DNA of 49,620 nt from Phycisphaerae bacterium. Lineage in GTDB: Bacteria; Planctomycetota; Phycisphaerae; UBA1845; Fen-1342. The translations under genes were made by a program, and so were the position numbers. Below are positions 7,947 to 16,135 of this stretch, piece by piece. Where the stretch lies: the NCBI GenBank assembly GCA_028277645.1, contig JANQFV010000027.1:1-49620 (forward strand), written 5' to 3'. Under the pieces are notes generated by a model. It did not search any database, had not been told where the DNA came from, and saw nothing but the letters and a program-made list of their open reading frames with translations. Within the stretch, counting starts at the first letter, position 1; every line of letters begins with the position of its first letter.

Positions 7947-9233
7947 TCAGATGAGCGGATTGATGACCATTCCGCTCGCCAGTTTCGGGTAGAAATAGGT
8001 GCTTTTCTGTGGCATCAGGTCGTTGGCGGTACACACGTCGCGCAGTTCCTCCATCGTCGTCGGCTGCATGAGGAATGCGGCACCGTTCGTTTCGTTGGCT
8101 GTGGTGACCGCCGCCGCGTCCGCCTTGATGTACTTGATCTCCGGTGCGTTGCCGCCACAGACGTTTGGTGTCACGACGCGGTCGAGCAGGTAGGCGTGCA
8201 GGAACGCGAGACCGAGCCGGCGCCAGGCAGAACTGTGGTCGGGCTCGAGCGCATCGAGAATGTCCGCGTTCTTTGGACGCAGCGCGATGTACTTCTTTGT
8301 CGCCGCGTCGTACAAGCCGACGGCCTGCGGTCCGAGATCCGCCAGTGATTTGATCGCCGCGGTTGCATCTTTGACGTCCAACGGCGTGATCTCGACCTGC
8401 GCATCGCCCGCGAACGTGTCCGCGTTGACCTGCACGTTCGCCAGCACACGGTGCGTCGGCAGAATCAGCAGGCCGGGGTCTTCCATCGCACAGAACACGC
8501 ACAGCACGAAGTTCGCCGGGTGCTCGGGCGGCAGCTCGCCCTGCTGCTCGGTCAGCCAGTCCCGGTAGAGCATCGCGGTGCCGGTGCGGTGGTGGCCGTC
8601 GGCGATGTAGATCGCCTTGGGCTGCATCATCTTGGCGACGTCGGTGATGACCTGCGGGTCGCGCACCGCCCACATGCGGTTCTCGATGCCGTCCATCGTG
8701 CCGACCGCCCAGGGCTCGGGTGACAGAGCTTCTGCGAGCGTGCGGGCAACATCGTTCTGCGCGTCTTCATACAGGCCGAAGATCGGACTGAGGTTGGCCT
8801 GCGTGGACTTGGTCAGCGCAAGGCGGTCTTCCTTGGGACCGCCGAAGGTGCGTTCGTGTGGAAAGATGCTGCCTTCGCCGAAGGGCTTGAGCCGCAGCCG
8901 GGCGAAGAACTTCTTGCGGGTATATTGCGTGCCTTCGTACATGTAGCTCTGGTGATAGACGTAGATGCACGGGTGCTGGTCGCGGACGAACGTGCCGTCG
9001 GCCAGCCAGGCGTCCATCTGCGCGCGGGCCTGGGTGTACACCTCGGGAGGGCCGGCGGATTTCGGCGGAATGAACGGCAGGTCGATCTTCACGAAGTTGT
9101 TGGCGTCGCCCGTCAGCAGCCGATCTTTGTCGGCTTGGTCGAGCACGTCGTACGGCGGCGCGAGTTTGGTGGAGATATCGCGCTCGCGGTCAGTGTTGTA
9201 GCGGATTCCGATGAAGGGTTTGATGACGCTCAT
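7947..9233 (-). CDS. DUF1015 family protein
   Basis: 428 residues from ATG 9233 with GGGAG about 6 nt upstream. The opening (KPFIGIRYN, APPYDVLD) and the diagnostic IADGHHRTGTAMLYRDW segment are those of DUF1015. The ADGHHR motif resembles the ParB/serine-kinase (SerK) nucleotide-binding motif DGHHR, so an ATP/ADP-dependent kinase-like activity is possible, but the family is functionally uncharacterised as far as I know. It is the first gene of a three-gene minus-strand operon with the cobalamin adenosyltransferase and a saccharopine-dehydrogenase-like enzyme. It is cytoplasmic, with no membrane segments. Confidence 0.88.
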   Translation of the reverse strand: MSVIKPFIGIRYNTDRERDISTKLAPPYDVLDQADKDRLLTGDANNFVKIDLPFIPPKSAGPPEVYTQARAQMDAWLADGTFVRDQHPCIYVYHQSYMYEGTQYTRKKFFARLRLKPFGEGSIFPHERTFGGPKEDRLALTKSTQANLSPIFGLYEDAQNDVARTLAEALSPEPWAVGTMDGIENRMWAVRDPQVITDVAKMMQPKAIYIADGHHRTGTAMLYRDWLTEQQGELPPEHPANFVLCVFCAMEDPGLLILPTHRVLANVQVNADTFAGDAQVEITPLDVKDATAAIKSLADLGPQAVGLYDAATKKYIALRPKNADILDALEPDHSSAWRRLGLAFLHAYLLDRVVTPNVCGGNAPEIKYIKADAAAVTTANETNGAAFLMQPTTMEELRDVCTANDLMPQKSTYFYPKLASGMVINPLI

Positions 9234-9374
9234 TCGCTGCTCCCGCTGCTACTGCGACGATCGTTCGACGGTGCGGGTCGTCCGCGCCCTCATGTGGAAA
9301 CGAGCAGTATGGCATAGCTGCAACAACGGGGCAAATCGGGGTGACCGTGCTGAACGCAGCCAGGGGCTACGGTT

Positions 9375-9406
9375 CCACACATCCCCACGTCATCACGTCC
9401 CCACGC
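9375..9406. repeat. Four-octamer array (CCCCACGT-like)
   Basis: Four consecutive 8-bp units of consensus CCCCACGY (the third is CATCACGT), 32 bp in all, lie just beyond the stop codon of the DUF4139 gene. They have the same unit length and number as the arrays at 11359-11390 and 25596-25627. Confidence 0.6.
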
Positions 9407-9408
9407 GC

Positions 9409-10908
9409 CTACCAGGTGTAATGCACGCGGTAGGTGATCGTCTCTTCTCCGTCCGGCGGCACCGTCACGCGGAACTCGATCGTCTGCGACTCCGTCTTCT
9501 CGAACTCGTGCGACTTCTCCGTCACATCCCACGTGTACCAGCGGTAAAGGTGCTCAACGACGCGAATCTCGACCGGCTCATCCTTGTGGTTGCGGAGCTT
9601 GATCTCAAACGCCTCGTCCAGCCAGTTTTCGTTGTGGTTCACGTCGAAATGCGTCCGGCGTCGCTCGCCGACGAGATCGAAAGCGTTGCCGGTGTAGACC
9701 CGCACGCGCTCGTCCTTCGGCGTGTGGTCGATCTCGTTCTCGCCCGTGAACTCGAGCTGGCCGTCGCTGTCGCGGCGGTAGAACCGCATGCGCCCCGCCG
9801 GCAGTGGCATCCCCAGATTATTGGCGGCAGTATTCTCGAACTCGCGCATCACCCAGACTTTGGGGTTGGACTGTGTGCCGTACTCGCTCTGAACGCGGAT
9901 GCTCATCAGGTCCCAGCCCCGGTAGCGCTGCGGGTCGATGAACACGCCGTCGTAGACGTAGACGCGCTCGGAGGCGATGCCGTCTGCGCGCACGAACTCG
10001 ACCTGCTTCGTCTCGCGGTCGTGGAGCGTCGTCGGTCGGCGGAGGGTGTAGAGGTGGTACTCGTCAAATGACTTTTCGCTCACGGGCGGCTGGCCGGCGT
10101 AGAGGCCGCGCGAGCTGACTTCGTTCATGGCGTAGCCGTAGAACTCCCCTCCCGGTCGGATCTTGCTTACATCGCCGGCCATCAGCTTGATGCGGGCGTC
10201 CGCGAAATCGCGCCCGCTCTGATTGTCGATCGTCACCCAGCCGACCAGCTCCAGTTCGTCGCCCTCTGGCGGCGCGACGACGTTGTAGTCCGCTTTCCAG
10301 CTCATCCCGCCGGTGACGTAGCTCAGCTCCGCGTCGACGGAACCGGCGGCGTCGGTCTCCAGCAGCCAGTTCAGCGTTGGCTTGAGGATCGTGTCGTCGG
10401 CGAGACTGGGAAACAGCGGCGTACCGGGCAGCGCGAATCGCAGGCGGCCATCGATCTCGATGATCGGCTGCCCGCCGCCGCCCTGCACGTAGGCGGCCTG
10501 AGCCATGTAGTAGTGCTGTCCGTAGCGCTGCCAGGCCTGTTGGTGGGGGACGTACCCGCTACGGACGATGCGACCCCGGATGGTCGTCTTTCCGTCCGGC
10601 TGGAGGAACTCGATTTCCTTTCCCTCGAACAGCGAGAGCAGCAGTTGCTGCGAGACCGGGTCGGAGCGGTAGTTCTGCTCGACAATTTGCAGGCGGTGCC
10701 GGCCGGACGGGTCGCGCAGAATCACCGAATCGGGTTCGAGATGGGCGGTGATTTCAGTGAATTCGAGCTCGTTGACGCCCGGCTGCAGGTCGAGCGAGAG
10801 CCGCTCGCGAACGACGCCGAAGTTCTGGTTGTAGACGGTAACAGCGGGTTGGTCAGCCAGCGCGCAGGCCGACGCCAGCAACATGAAAAGGGTGCAGCGA
10901 CGCCACAT
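9409..10908 (-). CDS. Secreted DUF4139-like protein
   Basis: 499 residues with signal peptide 1-18 (CTLFMLLASACALA). The first strand after the cleavage site, VTVYNQNFGVVRERL, and the later YVTGGMSWKADYNVVAP are characteristic of the DUF4139 (mucoidy-inhibitor A-like) beta-sandwich family. The C-terminus has alternating beta strands typical of the family, with SWKADY followed by LVGWVTIDNQSGRDF and ARIKLMAGDV. It is a periplasmic or outer-surface protein of unknown role. It is divergent from lysS across about 100 bp; its stop abuts a four-octamer repeat. Confidence 0.82.
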   Translation of the reverse strand: MWRRCTLFMLLASACALADQPAVTVYNQNFGVVRERLSLDLQPGVNELEFTEITAHLEPDSVILRDPSGRHRLQIVEQNYRSDPVSQQLLLSLFEGKEIEFLQPDGKTTIRGRIVRSGYVPHQQAWQRYGQHYYMAQAAYVQGGGGQPIIEIDGRLRFALPGTPLFPSLADDTILKPTLNWLLETDAAGSVDAELSYVTGGMSWKADYNVVAPPEGDELELVGWVTIDNQSGRDFADARIKLMAGDVSKIRPGGEFYGYAMNEVSSRGLYAGQPPVSEKSFDEYHLYTLRRPTTLHDRETKQVEFVRADGIASERVYVYDGVFIDPQRYRGWDLMSIRVQSEYGTQSNPKVWVMREFENTAANNLGMPLPAGRMRFYRRDSDGQLEFTGENEIDHTPKDERVRVYTGNAFDLVGERRRTHFDVNHNENWLDEAFEIKLRNHKDEPVEIRVVEHLYRWYTWDVTEKSHEFEKTESQTIEFRVTVPPDGEETITYRVHYTW

Positions 10909-11009
10909 GATGAGCTCCTTGATTGGGTTTGAGACGGCCGTTGATTGGACGCCGAGTGCGGACGGAAAGTTCCCACGACGCTCAAGGTGGCGATATAGTA
11001 GCCCATCTT

Positions 11010-12722
11010 ATGAGCATTCAAGACCAGATCGCCGACCGGCAGGCCAAGCTCGAGAAGATTCGCGGGTTGGGTTTCGATCCGTATGGGCAGCGTTTCACTG
11101 ACGTAACGCCGAATGCGGACGTACGCACGGCGGCGGAGGCGTTCAACATCGAGACCGGACAGATTCTCGAGACGTCCGATGCAGAGTACACCGTCGCCGG
11201 GCGGATCGTACTCTACCGCGACATCGGCAGCCTGATCTTCATGACCCTGCGGGATCAGAGTGGAGATTTGCAGGTTGGGCTTAGTAAAAAGATGTTGAAG
11301 GGGGTAGGAGAAAGGACGCAGGGACATGGGGACGCAGGGGCGAGGGATGAGGGGGCATCCCCACATCCCCACATCCCCACGTCCCCACCTGATCCCGCCG
11401 CACAGTGGAAGCTAGCCAAGCTGTTTGATCTGGGCGACATCGTTGGCATCACCGGCGTGCTGGGGAAGACCAAGACCGGGGAGCTGACCGTTTGGGGGCG
11501 GTCGGTGACTATGCTTTCCAAGGCGCTGCGGCCGCCGCCGGGGAAGTGGCACGGGTTGTCCGACCTCGAGGCGCGCTATCGCAGGCGGTATGTCGACCTC
11601 GCGGCGAATCCCGATTCGCGCGCGGTGTTTCTCAAGCGGGCACAGATCATCGACTACGGCCGCGAGGTGCTGCGTCGGCGCGGGTTCATCGAGGTCGAGA
11701 CGCCGGTGTTGCAGCCGATCTACGGCGGGGCGGCGGCGCGGCCGTTCCTGACGCACCACAACACGCTCGATATGCAGCTCTACCTGCGGATCTCGCCGGA
11801 GCTATACCTGAAGCGTTGCCTGGTCGGCGGACTGGAGCGGGTGTACGAGTTCAGCCGGTGTTTTCGGAACGAGGGCATCAGCCCGCGGCACAATCCCGAG
11901 TTCACCATGCTCGAGCTGTACCAGGCCTACGCCGACTATCACGACATGATGGACATCTGCGAGGATTTCATCGGCGGCGCGGCGCGGGACGTGATCGGCT
12001 CGACCAAGATCGAGTTCGGCGAGGTGGCGATCGACTACACGACCCCCTGGCCGCGGCGGAAGTATGCCGATCTCTTCGAAGAACACGTCGGGATTTCGTT
12101 ATTTAACCATGACGCCATCCGCGAGAAAGCTCGGCCATTGGAGATGAGTCGTGTGCAGGAGGTCTTGCGCATCCGCAGGGAAATGGGAGTTTCAACGGAC
12201 GAGGCACATCGTCAGGGCCTTCAGGACGCAGCGGTTGAATCTCACGATCCGATCATCTTGGCCAACGAGCTGTTCGAGGAATACGTCGAACCGAGTTTGA
12301 TCAATCCGACATTCGTGATCGACTATCCGGCGCCGCTATGCCCGCTTACGAAGCGCGTGCCGGGGAATCCGAATTTCGCGCTGCGTTTCGAGCTCTTCAT
12401 CAATGGTATGGAGATCGGCAACGCGTATAGCGAGCTCAACGACCCGGCGATTCAGCGCGAGAACTTTGGCCGCCAGCTCCACGGCGAAGGCGACGAGACG
12501 ATGGCGGTCATGGACGAGGACTTCGTCGAATCGCTCGAGCACGGCATGCCCCCCGCCGGCGGCCTCGGCCTGGGAATCGACCGCATCGTGATGTTGCTCA
12601 CCGGGTCGCAGAGCATCCGCGACGTGCTCCTCTTCCCGCTCCAGCGGCCGGAGAGTGGTGGGAGGGACGCAAGGGCGGAAGAAGAAGGCACGGAGGCACC
12701 AAGGCGCGAAGGCACACCGTAG
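11010..12722 (+). CDS. lysS: Lysyl-tRNA synthetase (class II) with repeat-derived insertion and tail
   Basis: 570 residues from ATG 11010. It charges tRNA-Lys with lysine. The N-terminal OB-fold anticodon-binding domain (to about 170) is followed by class II motif 2 (FRNEGISPRHNPEFTMLEL) and motif 3 (GLGLGIDRIVMLLTG). Two parts are abnormal. Residues about 97-130, between LQVGLSKKML and WKLAKLFDLGDIVG, are a Gly/Pro/His-rich insertion encoded by an octamer repeat (11314-11390). The last about 25 residues after FPLQRP are also repeat-encoded (four octamers, 12685-12716), and the stop codon itself lies in a GTAGCG palindrome. The usual family length is about 490-510. The core motifs are intact, so I expect a working enzyme. 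No clear Shine-Dalgarno precedes the start. Confidence 0.95.
   Translation: MSIQDQIADRQAKLEKIRGLGFDPYGQRFTDVTPNADVRTAAEAFNIETGQILETSDAEYTVAGRIVLYRDIGSLIFMTLRDQSGDLQVGLSKKMLKGVGERTQGHGDAGARDEGASPHPHIPTSPPDPAAQWKLAKLFDLGDIVGITGVLGKTKTGELTVWGRSVTMLSKALRPPPGKWHGLSDLEARYRRRYVDLAANPDSRAVFLKRAQIIDYGREVLRRRGFIEVETPVLQPIYGGAAARPFLTHHNTLDMQLYLRISPELYLKRCLVGGLERVYEFSRCFRNEGISPRHNPEFTMLELYQAYADYHDMMDICEDFIGGAARDVIGSTKIEFGEVAIDYTTPWPRRKYADLFEEHVGISLFNHDAIREKARPLEMSRVQEVLRIRREMGVSTDEAHRQGLQDAAVESHDPIILANELFEEYVEPSLINPTFVIDYPAPLCPLTKRVPGNPNFALRFELFINGMEIGNAYSELNDPAIQRENFGRQLHGEGDETMAVMDEDFVESLEHGMPPAGGLGLGIDRIVMLLTGSQSIRDVLLFPLQRPESGGRDARAEEEGTEAPRREGTP
11314..11390. repeat. Octamer inverted repeat inside lysS
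   Basis: The left part (11314-11345) is G-rich in 8-bp steps (consensus RYGNRGGG). The right part (11359-11390) is four exact-phase octamers of consensus CCCCACNT. Right-arm reverse complements pair imperfectly with the left arm. The array stays in frame and encodes the extra loop in the OB-fold. Confidence 0.75.
12685..12716. repeat. Four-octamer array (AAGGCACN) at lysS 3' end
   Basis: Four successive units, AAGGCACG, GAGGCACC, AAGGCGCG and AAGGCACA, span exactly 32 bp, immediately before the lysS stop. They encode the aberrant C-terminal tail. Confidence 0.7.
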
Positions 12723-12791
12723 CGTCCGGCCCCCGTGCCGGACGTCGACCGGTGCGTGCATCCGACGGCCGACAGGGGCGTCGGCCGCTAC
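12719..12791. repeat. GTAGCGG-type palindrome, copy 1
   Basis: Outer arms begin GTAGCG and end CGCTAC, with about 28-nt arms matching at about 22 of 28 positions. It lies between convergent lysS and the pseudopilin gene and supplies the lysS TAG stop (12720-12722). Related copies are at 30991-31063 and 34553-34582. Confidence 0.65.
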
Positions 12792-12809
12792 GTGTGTGCC
12801 GCACGCGCG

Positions 12810-13649
12810 CTATTCCGCGTCGATTCGCGGGGCCTCTTGAGGCTTGCCGGCGCGGTAGGCGTAGTCCGTGTTGGTCAGGATCTGGTCGAGCGTTGTGAGG
12901 ATCTCGACCGGGTTGGCGTAGACCTCGCCGGGGATCGCGAGGGCGTTTTCCCGGTTGCGATAACGGACGACCGACGTGTCGCGATAGAGCACGTTGGCAC
13001 GCTCGGCATTGTGGTTGGTGTGGTGCAGGGGGCCGTCGCCGAGGCTGTTGGTGTCGAGCGCGAGCGTCTCGACGGGGACAGGGACTTCGTCGATCTCATT
13101 CGTGCCGAGCCGGTCGAGCAGGCCGGTCGCCGCGTCTTCGGGCAGGTGGTCGAGCTGGCGGTAGAGATACGACGCGTAGGCGTGCTCGTCGGTGTATAGC
13201 TTCGGGCTCTCCTCGGACAGGTTGTAGGCGTCGTCTGCGGGGCAGAAGTAGACCTTCGGCTCGAGGCAGATCGACTTGAGCAGCACGCCAAGACCGTTGA
13301 GCTGCATCGGGTTGGCGGCGGGAAACGCCGGATCGCCGCCGCCGATCCAGAGCTGGTTGGTGGCGATCGCATTGCCGGAGAAATCGAACGGATGCGCGGG
13401 CGTCGGACCGCGGGGGATGAAGCCGCGTTCTTCGTGGGCGTAGGTGTGGACACCTACGCCGAGCTGGCGGAGGTTGCTCGCGCAGGCGCTGAGGCGCGCT
13501 GCCGCTCGGGCACGGCCGAGCGCCGGCAGCAGGATAGCCGTCAGCACCGAGATGATCGCAATGACGACGAGCAGCTCGACCAGCGTGAAGCCGGCCGCCC
13601 GCTTTCGATATGCACACTCAATTCGCCGCGCACTCATGCGAATGATCAT
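12810..13649 (-). CDS. Type II secretion / type IV pilin-like pseudopilin (planctomycete DUF1559-like)
   Basis: 279 residues from ATG 13649 (MSARR at 13637 is an alternative). A short basic leader precedes the prepilin peptidase site and hydrophobic helix: [19 protein letters not shown], then [20 protein letters not shown], with Gly-Phe cleavage and the conserved +5 Glu. The remainder is a globular head with CPADD and a late HHTNHN segment, as in planctomycete prepilin-type proteins. It would be inserted in the inner membrane and processed by a prepilin peptidase not in this window. It is transcribed on the minus strand behind queF, with a 19-bp gap. Such genes are numerous in planctomycetes, and the specific role is unknown. 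Confidence 0.88.
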   Translation of the reverse strand: MIIRMSARRIECAYRKRAAGFTLVELLVVIAIISVLTAILLPALGRARAAARLSACASNLRQLGVGVHTYAHEERGFIPRGPTPAHPFDFSGNAIATNQLWIGGGDPAFPAANPMQLNGLGVLLKSICLEPKVYFCPADDAYNLSEESPKLYTDEHAYASYLYRQLDHLPEDAATGLLDRLGTNEIDEVPVPVETLALDTNSLGDGPLHHTNHNAERANVLYRDTSVVRYRNRENALAIPGEVYANPVEILTTLDQILTNTDYAYRAGKPQEAPRIDAE

Positions 13650-13668
13650 CCGACCGCTCTGGTGGCTG

Positions 13669-14055
13669 TTACTTCCCGCGTTTGTGATACTCCGCGGACA
13701 CATTCGAGTGCATACCGCCGCGGGGGGTCCAGTCGGTGGTGACGCGCAGCCAGCGGGGCTTGAGGACCGCGACGAATTCGTCGAGCAGGCGGTTGGTCAC
13801 CGCCTCGTAGAAGATGCCCTCGTTGCGGAAGGTCTGGAGGTAGAGCTTCAGGCTCTTGAGCTCGACGCAGAGTTTGTCCGCCGTGTATTCGATGGTCACC
13901 GTGCCGAAGTCGGGCTGGCCGGTCACCGGGCAGAGGCTGGTGAACTCGGGTGCGACGTGCGTGATCACATAGTCACGCATCGGGGCGGGGTTGGGAAACG
14001 TCTCCAACGCTGGGGGGCTGAGTTTGGGTGACTTGCGGGCAGCTCTGCGGGGCAT
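13669..14055 (-). CDS. queF: NADPH-dependent preQ0 reductase QueF
   Basis: 128 residues, the short unimodular (YkvM) type. It reduces the nitrile of 7-cyano-7-deazaguanine (preQ0) to the amine preQ1 in queuosine tRNA modification. The catalytic Cys lies in [13 protein letters not shown], followed by [19 protein letters not shown] and the [11 protein letters not shown] segment that carries the substrate-binding Glu. Two further queuosine genes (queD, queE) are at 32000-33136, 18 kb away and not in one operon. The upstream Shine-Dalgarno is weak. Convergent or co-directional neighbours add nothing about function. Confidence 0.93.
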   Translation of the reverse strand: MPRRAARKSPKLSPPALETFPNPAPMRDYVITHVAPEFTSLCPVTGQPDFGTVTIEYTADKLCVELKSLKLYLQTFRNEGIFYEAVTNRLLDEFVAVLKPRWLRVTTDWTPRGGMHSNVSAEYHKRGK

Positions 14056-14289
14056 GGCGTGATCCGTTTATTGGGTCGTGGACTTCCCTCGCTTACGCTT
14101 CGGGCTCTGATCGATGCGCGGATTGTCGCACTCTTGCCCGTGTCGGCAAAGGCGATTAGCACGAAGTTTCCGCCGCTCGCAGCGAATTCCATGCTGGATC
14201 GTGCGGCACAGCAATGGGCCGTGGTCCTAGAGAATTCGTGCTCGATTGTAATTTGCGCTATTCGTTACTTCATTTACACTTAACGACAC

Positions 14290-14697
14290 ATGGAAACCAG
14301 TGGCGGCATCCTCGGACGACTCGGCGAGAAAGTCCTCGGGTGGATTGCGCTCGCGCTGATCATCGTGGTCGGAGTGGGTGTCTGGCGGATGGGGCCGGAA
14401 GCACGCGGCGCCATTCTCTCCGGCATCTGGTACACGCTCGTCTGGATCGTCATCGTCGCCGCACTTCCGTGGCTGACGCGCCTGTTTATCGGCCGGCTGC
14501 TGGAGATCGGCGAGAACTGGGTTGGCGTCGTGCTGATCGCGGTGTACACGCTGATTGACTTGATCGTCGGCGTGATCTTCCTGGGCGGATTGCCCGTCGG
14601 CGGCTGGGGCTGGGTCGTCGCCCTCGCGGCGCTGGCGGTCGCCGGCACGTATAATTACCTGGTGTGCGAGTATCTGGCCGAACAGGCGGGTGCCTGA
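14290..14697 (+). CDS. Small membrane protein with four predicted transmembrane helices
   Basis: 135 residues. Hydrophobic segments lie at about 16-34 (VLGWIALALIIVVGVGVW), 43-66 (WYTLVWIVIVAALPW), 77-101 (WVGVVLIAVYTLIDLIVGVI) and 105-130 (WGWVVALAALAVAGTYNYL). No recognisable domain. The start at ATG 14290 has no Shine-Dalgarno; it is preceded by an AT-rich stretch (14243-14283), unusual in this genome, that may be the operon promoter. The stop lies 31 bp before the kinase gene start. As the first gene of the ESCRT-like operon it may be the membrane anchor or substrate of that system (inference). Confidence 0.75.
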   Translation: METSGGILGRLGEKVLGWIALALIIVVGVGVWRMGPEARGAILSGIWYTLVWIVIVAALPWLTRLFIGRLLEIGENWVGVVLIAVYTLIDLIVGVIFLGGLPVGGWGWVVALAALAVAGTYNYLVCEYLAEQAGA

Positions 14698-14728
14698 TCG
14701 CGCACGCCGACACACAGCGGAACGGGAT

Positions 14729-15817
14729 ATGACCACGAGATACCAACCTGGCACACGCGTCAGCGAGTACTTGCTCGAAGAGTGCGTCGGCGCCGGCACG
14801 TTCGGCGAGGTGTGGCGCGCCCGGCACCACGTGTGGGACAGCGAGCACGTCGCGGTGAAGCTGCCGACCGAGCCGGAGTACGTGCGCTTCCTGCGGCGCG
14901 AAGGTGTGGTCGTCCACGGACTGCGCCACCCGAACATCATTCGCGTGATGGGGCTCGATCCTTATGCCGAGACGCCCTACCTGGTCATGGAGCTGGTGCG
15001 CGGGCCGTCGTTGCGTGAAGTGATCGACGCGCACCCGCAGGGTCTGCCGATCGACGTCGCGCTGCTCGTGATCCGTGGCGTACTGCGCGCGATGGCGACG
15101 GCGCACGAAGCGAACGTAATTCACCGCGATCTCAAACCGGGCAACGTGCTGCTGAATCTCGGCGAAGGCGAGCTTACGGCACTGAACGCTGATGACGTGA
15201 AGGTAGGCGACTTCGGTCTAGGCATCGGCGATCCGGACACGCTGCGCTCAATGGTGATGCAGTCGGGTTCTATCCAACGCGACCAGGAGAGCGGTACGAT
15301 CGCCGGAACGCTGGCGTATATGGCTCCTGAACTTCGCGACAGCGGTAACGAGCCAACGCCGCGGGCGGACCTGTACTCGATCGGCGTGATGCTCTTTGAG
15401 ATGCTGACCGGCGAGCGGCCCGCAGGGGCGGAGCTGCCGAGCACCGTACGGGCGGAAGTCCCCGCCGCGCTGGATGACGTCTTCCGCAAGCTATATGCCC
15501 GCTTCGACCGACGCTATGAGCACGCCCAGGATGTACTGAACGACTTGGATGCGAGCGTCGACGCCAGCGGTGCGCCAGTGCTGCCGCCGCTGCCGGAACA
15601 GGGTGGTGTGGGTACACCGCCGCCTCCGCCGCGCGGTAGTGCGACGGATCGTTGCTCCGGATGTGACGCGGTGCTGAATGCGCTCGATCAGTTTTGCACG
15701 CAGTGCGGTCAACAGGTGTCGCGGCAGGTGCGTCGATGCCCGAAGTGCGACGCCTACCCGGCCACGGACGACAATTACTGCATCATGTGCGGCACGATGC
15801 TCGCCGCCGCGGAGTAG
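14729..15817 (+). CDS. Serine/threonine protein kinase with C-terminal double zinc ribbon
   Basis: 362 residues from ATG 14729 (an upstream in-frame start at 14690 would overlap the preceding gene). The Hanks kinase core is complete: glycine loop GAGTFGEVW (21-29), AVKL with Lys44, HRDLKPGNVLL with Asp134, DFG at 161-163, and GTLAYMAPE. A Pro-rich linker (283-302) leads to two zinc ribbons: CSGCD with CTQCG (309-327), and CPKCD with CIMCG (338-355). It has no transmembrane helix and no PASTA or FHA domain, so it is cytoplasmic and not a standard PknB. It is encoded between two membrane proteins at the head of the ESCRT-like operon. Phosphorylation of the coiled-coil or ATPase partners is a plausible role (inference). 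Confidence 0.92.
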   Translation: MTTRYQPGTRVSEYLLEECVGAGTFGEVWRARHHVWDSEHVAVKLPTEPEYVRFLRREGVVVHGLRHPNIIRVMGLDPYAETPYLVMELVRGPSLREVIDAHPQGLPIDVALLVIRGVLRAMATAHEANVIHRDLKPGNVLLNLGEGELTALNADDVKVGDFGLGIGDPDTLRSMVMQSGSIQRDQESGTIAGTLAYMAPELRDSGNEPTPRADLYSIGVMLFEMLTGERPAGAELPSTVRAEVPAALDDVFRKLYARFDRRYEHAQDVLNDLDASVDASGAPVLPPLPEQGGVGTPPPPPRGSATDRCSGCDAVLNALDQFCTQCGQQVSRQVRRCPKCDAYPATDDNYCIMCGTMLAAAE

Positions 15818-15829
15818 GAGGCCGAACCG

Positions 15830-16093
15830 GTGGCCAGCGCGACCGTCATATTCTGGGTGATCGCGGCGGTCCTGATCGGCTTCGTTGGGTTCTTCATTCT
15901 GCTGCTGGCCGGCGCGTTCAAGCTGTTGCGGTTTGTGCTGCGACAGTTGCTGTGGGAGTTTTCGGGCGATCGTACCGAGGTATACAGTGACGTAGGCGCG
16001 CCAGCGATGAAATGCCCGCGCGCCGGCTGCGGCCACGTGAACAACTCCGTTGCACGTTATTGCGGCCGCTGTGGACAGCGGTTAGAGCACTGA
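15830..16093 (+). CDS. Small membrane-anchored zinc-ribbon protein
   Basis: 87 residues starting with GTG 15830 with AGGAGG about 8 nt upstream, and only 12 bp after the kinase stop. One long N-terminal transmembrane helix (VIFWVIAAVLIGFVGFFILL) is followed by a basic/aromatic juxtamembrane segment and a C-terminal zinc ribbon, CPRAGCGHVNNSVARYCGRCG, written here as C-x4-C ... C-x2-C. The ribbon resembles those of the adjacent kinase. I infer that it may recruit cytoplasmic operon partners to the membrane. It is too short for the usual gene families and has no named homologue that I recognise. Confidence 0.8.
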   Translation: MASATVIFWVIAAVLIGFVGFFILLLAGAFKLLRFVLRQLLWEFSGDRTEVYSDVGAPAMKCPRAGCGHVNNSVARYCGRCGQRLEH

Positions 16094-16135
16094 TAGGCTT
16101 CCGTCGATCGATCTTTCCGCCGAGTGCAGTTCGAT

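Noticed and set aside
9375..9406. CRISPR-like array
   Set aside because: Units are 8 bp and contiguous, with no spacers.
14243..14283. Exact promoter boxes for the ESCRT-like operon
   Set aside because: The stretch is AT-rich but several -35/-10 choices fit poorly; only the region can be proposed.
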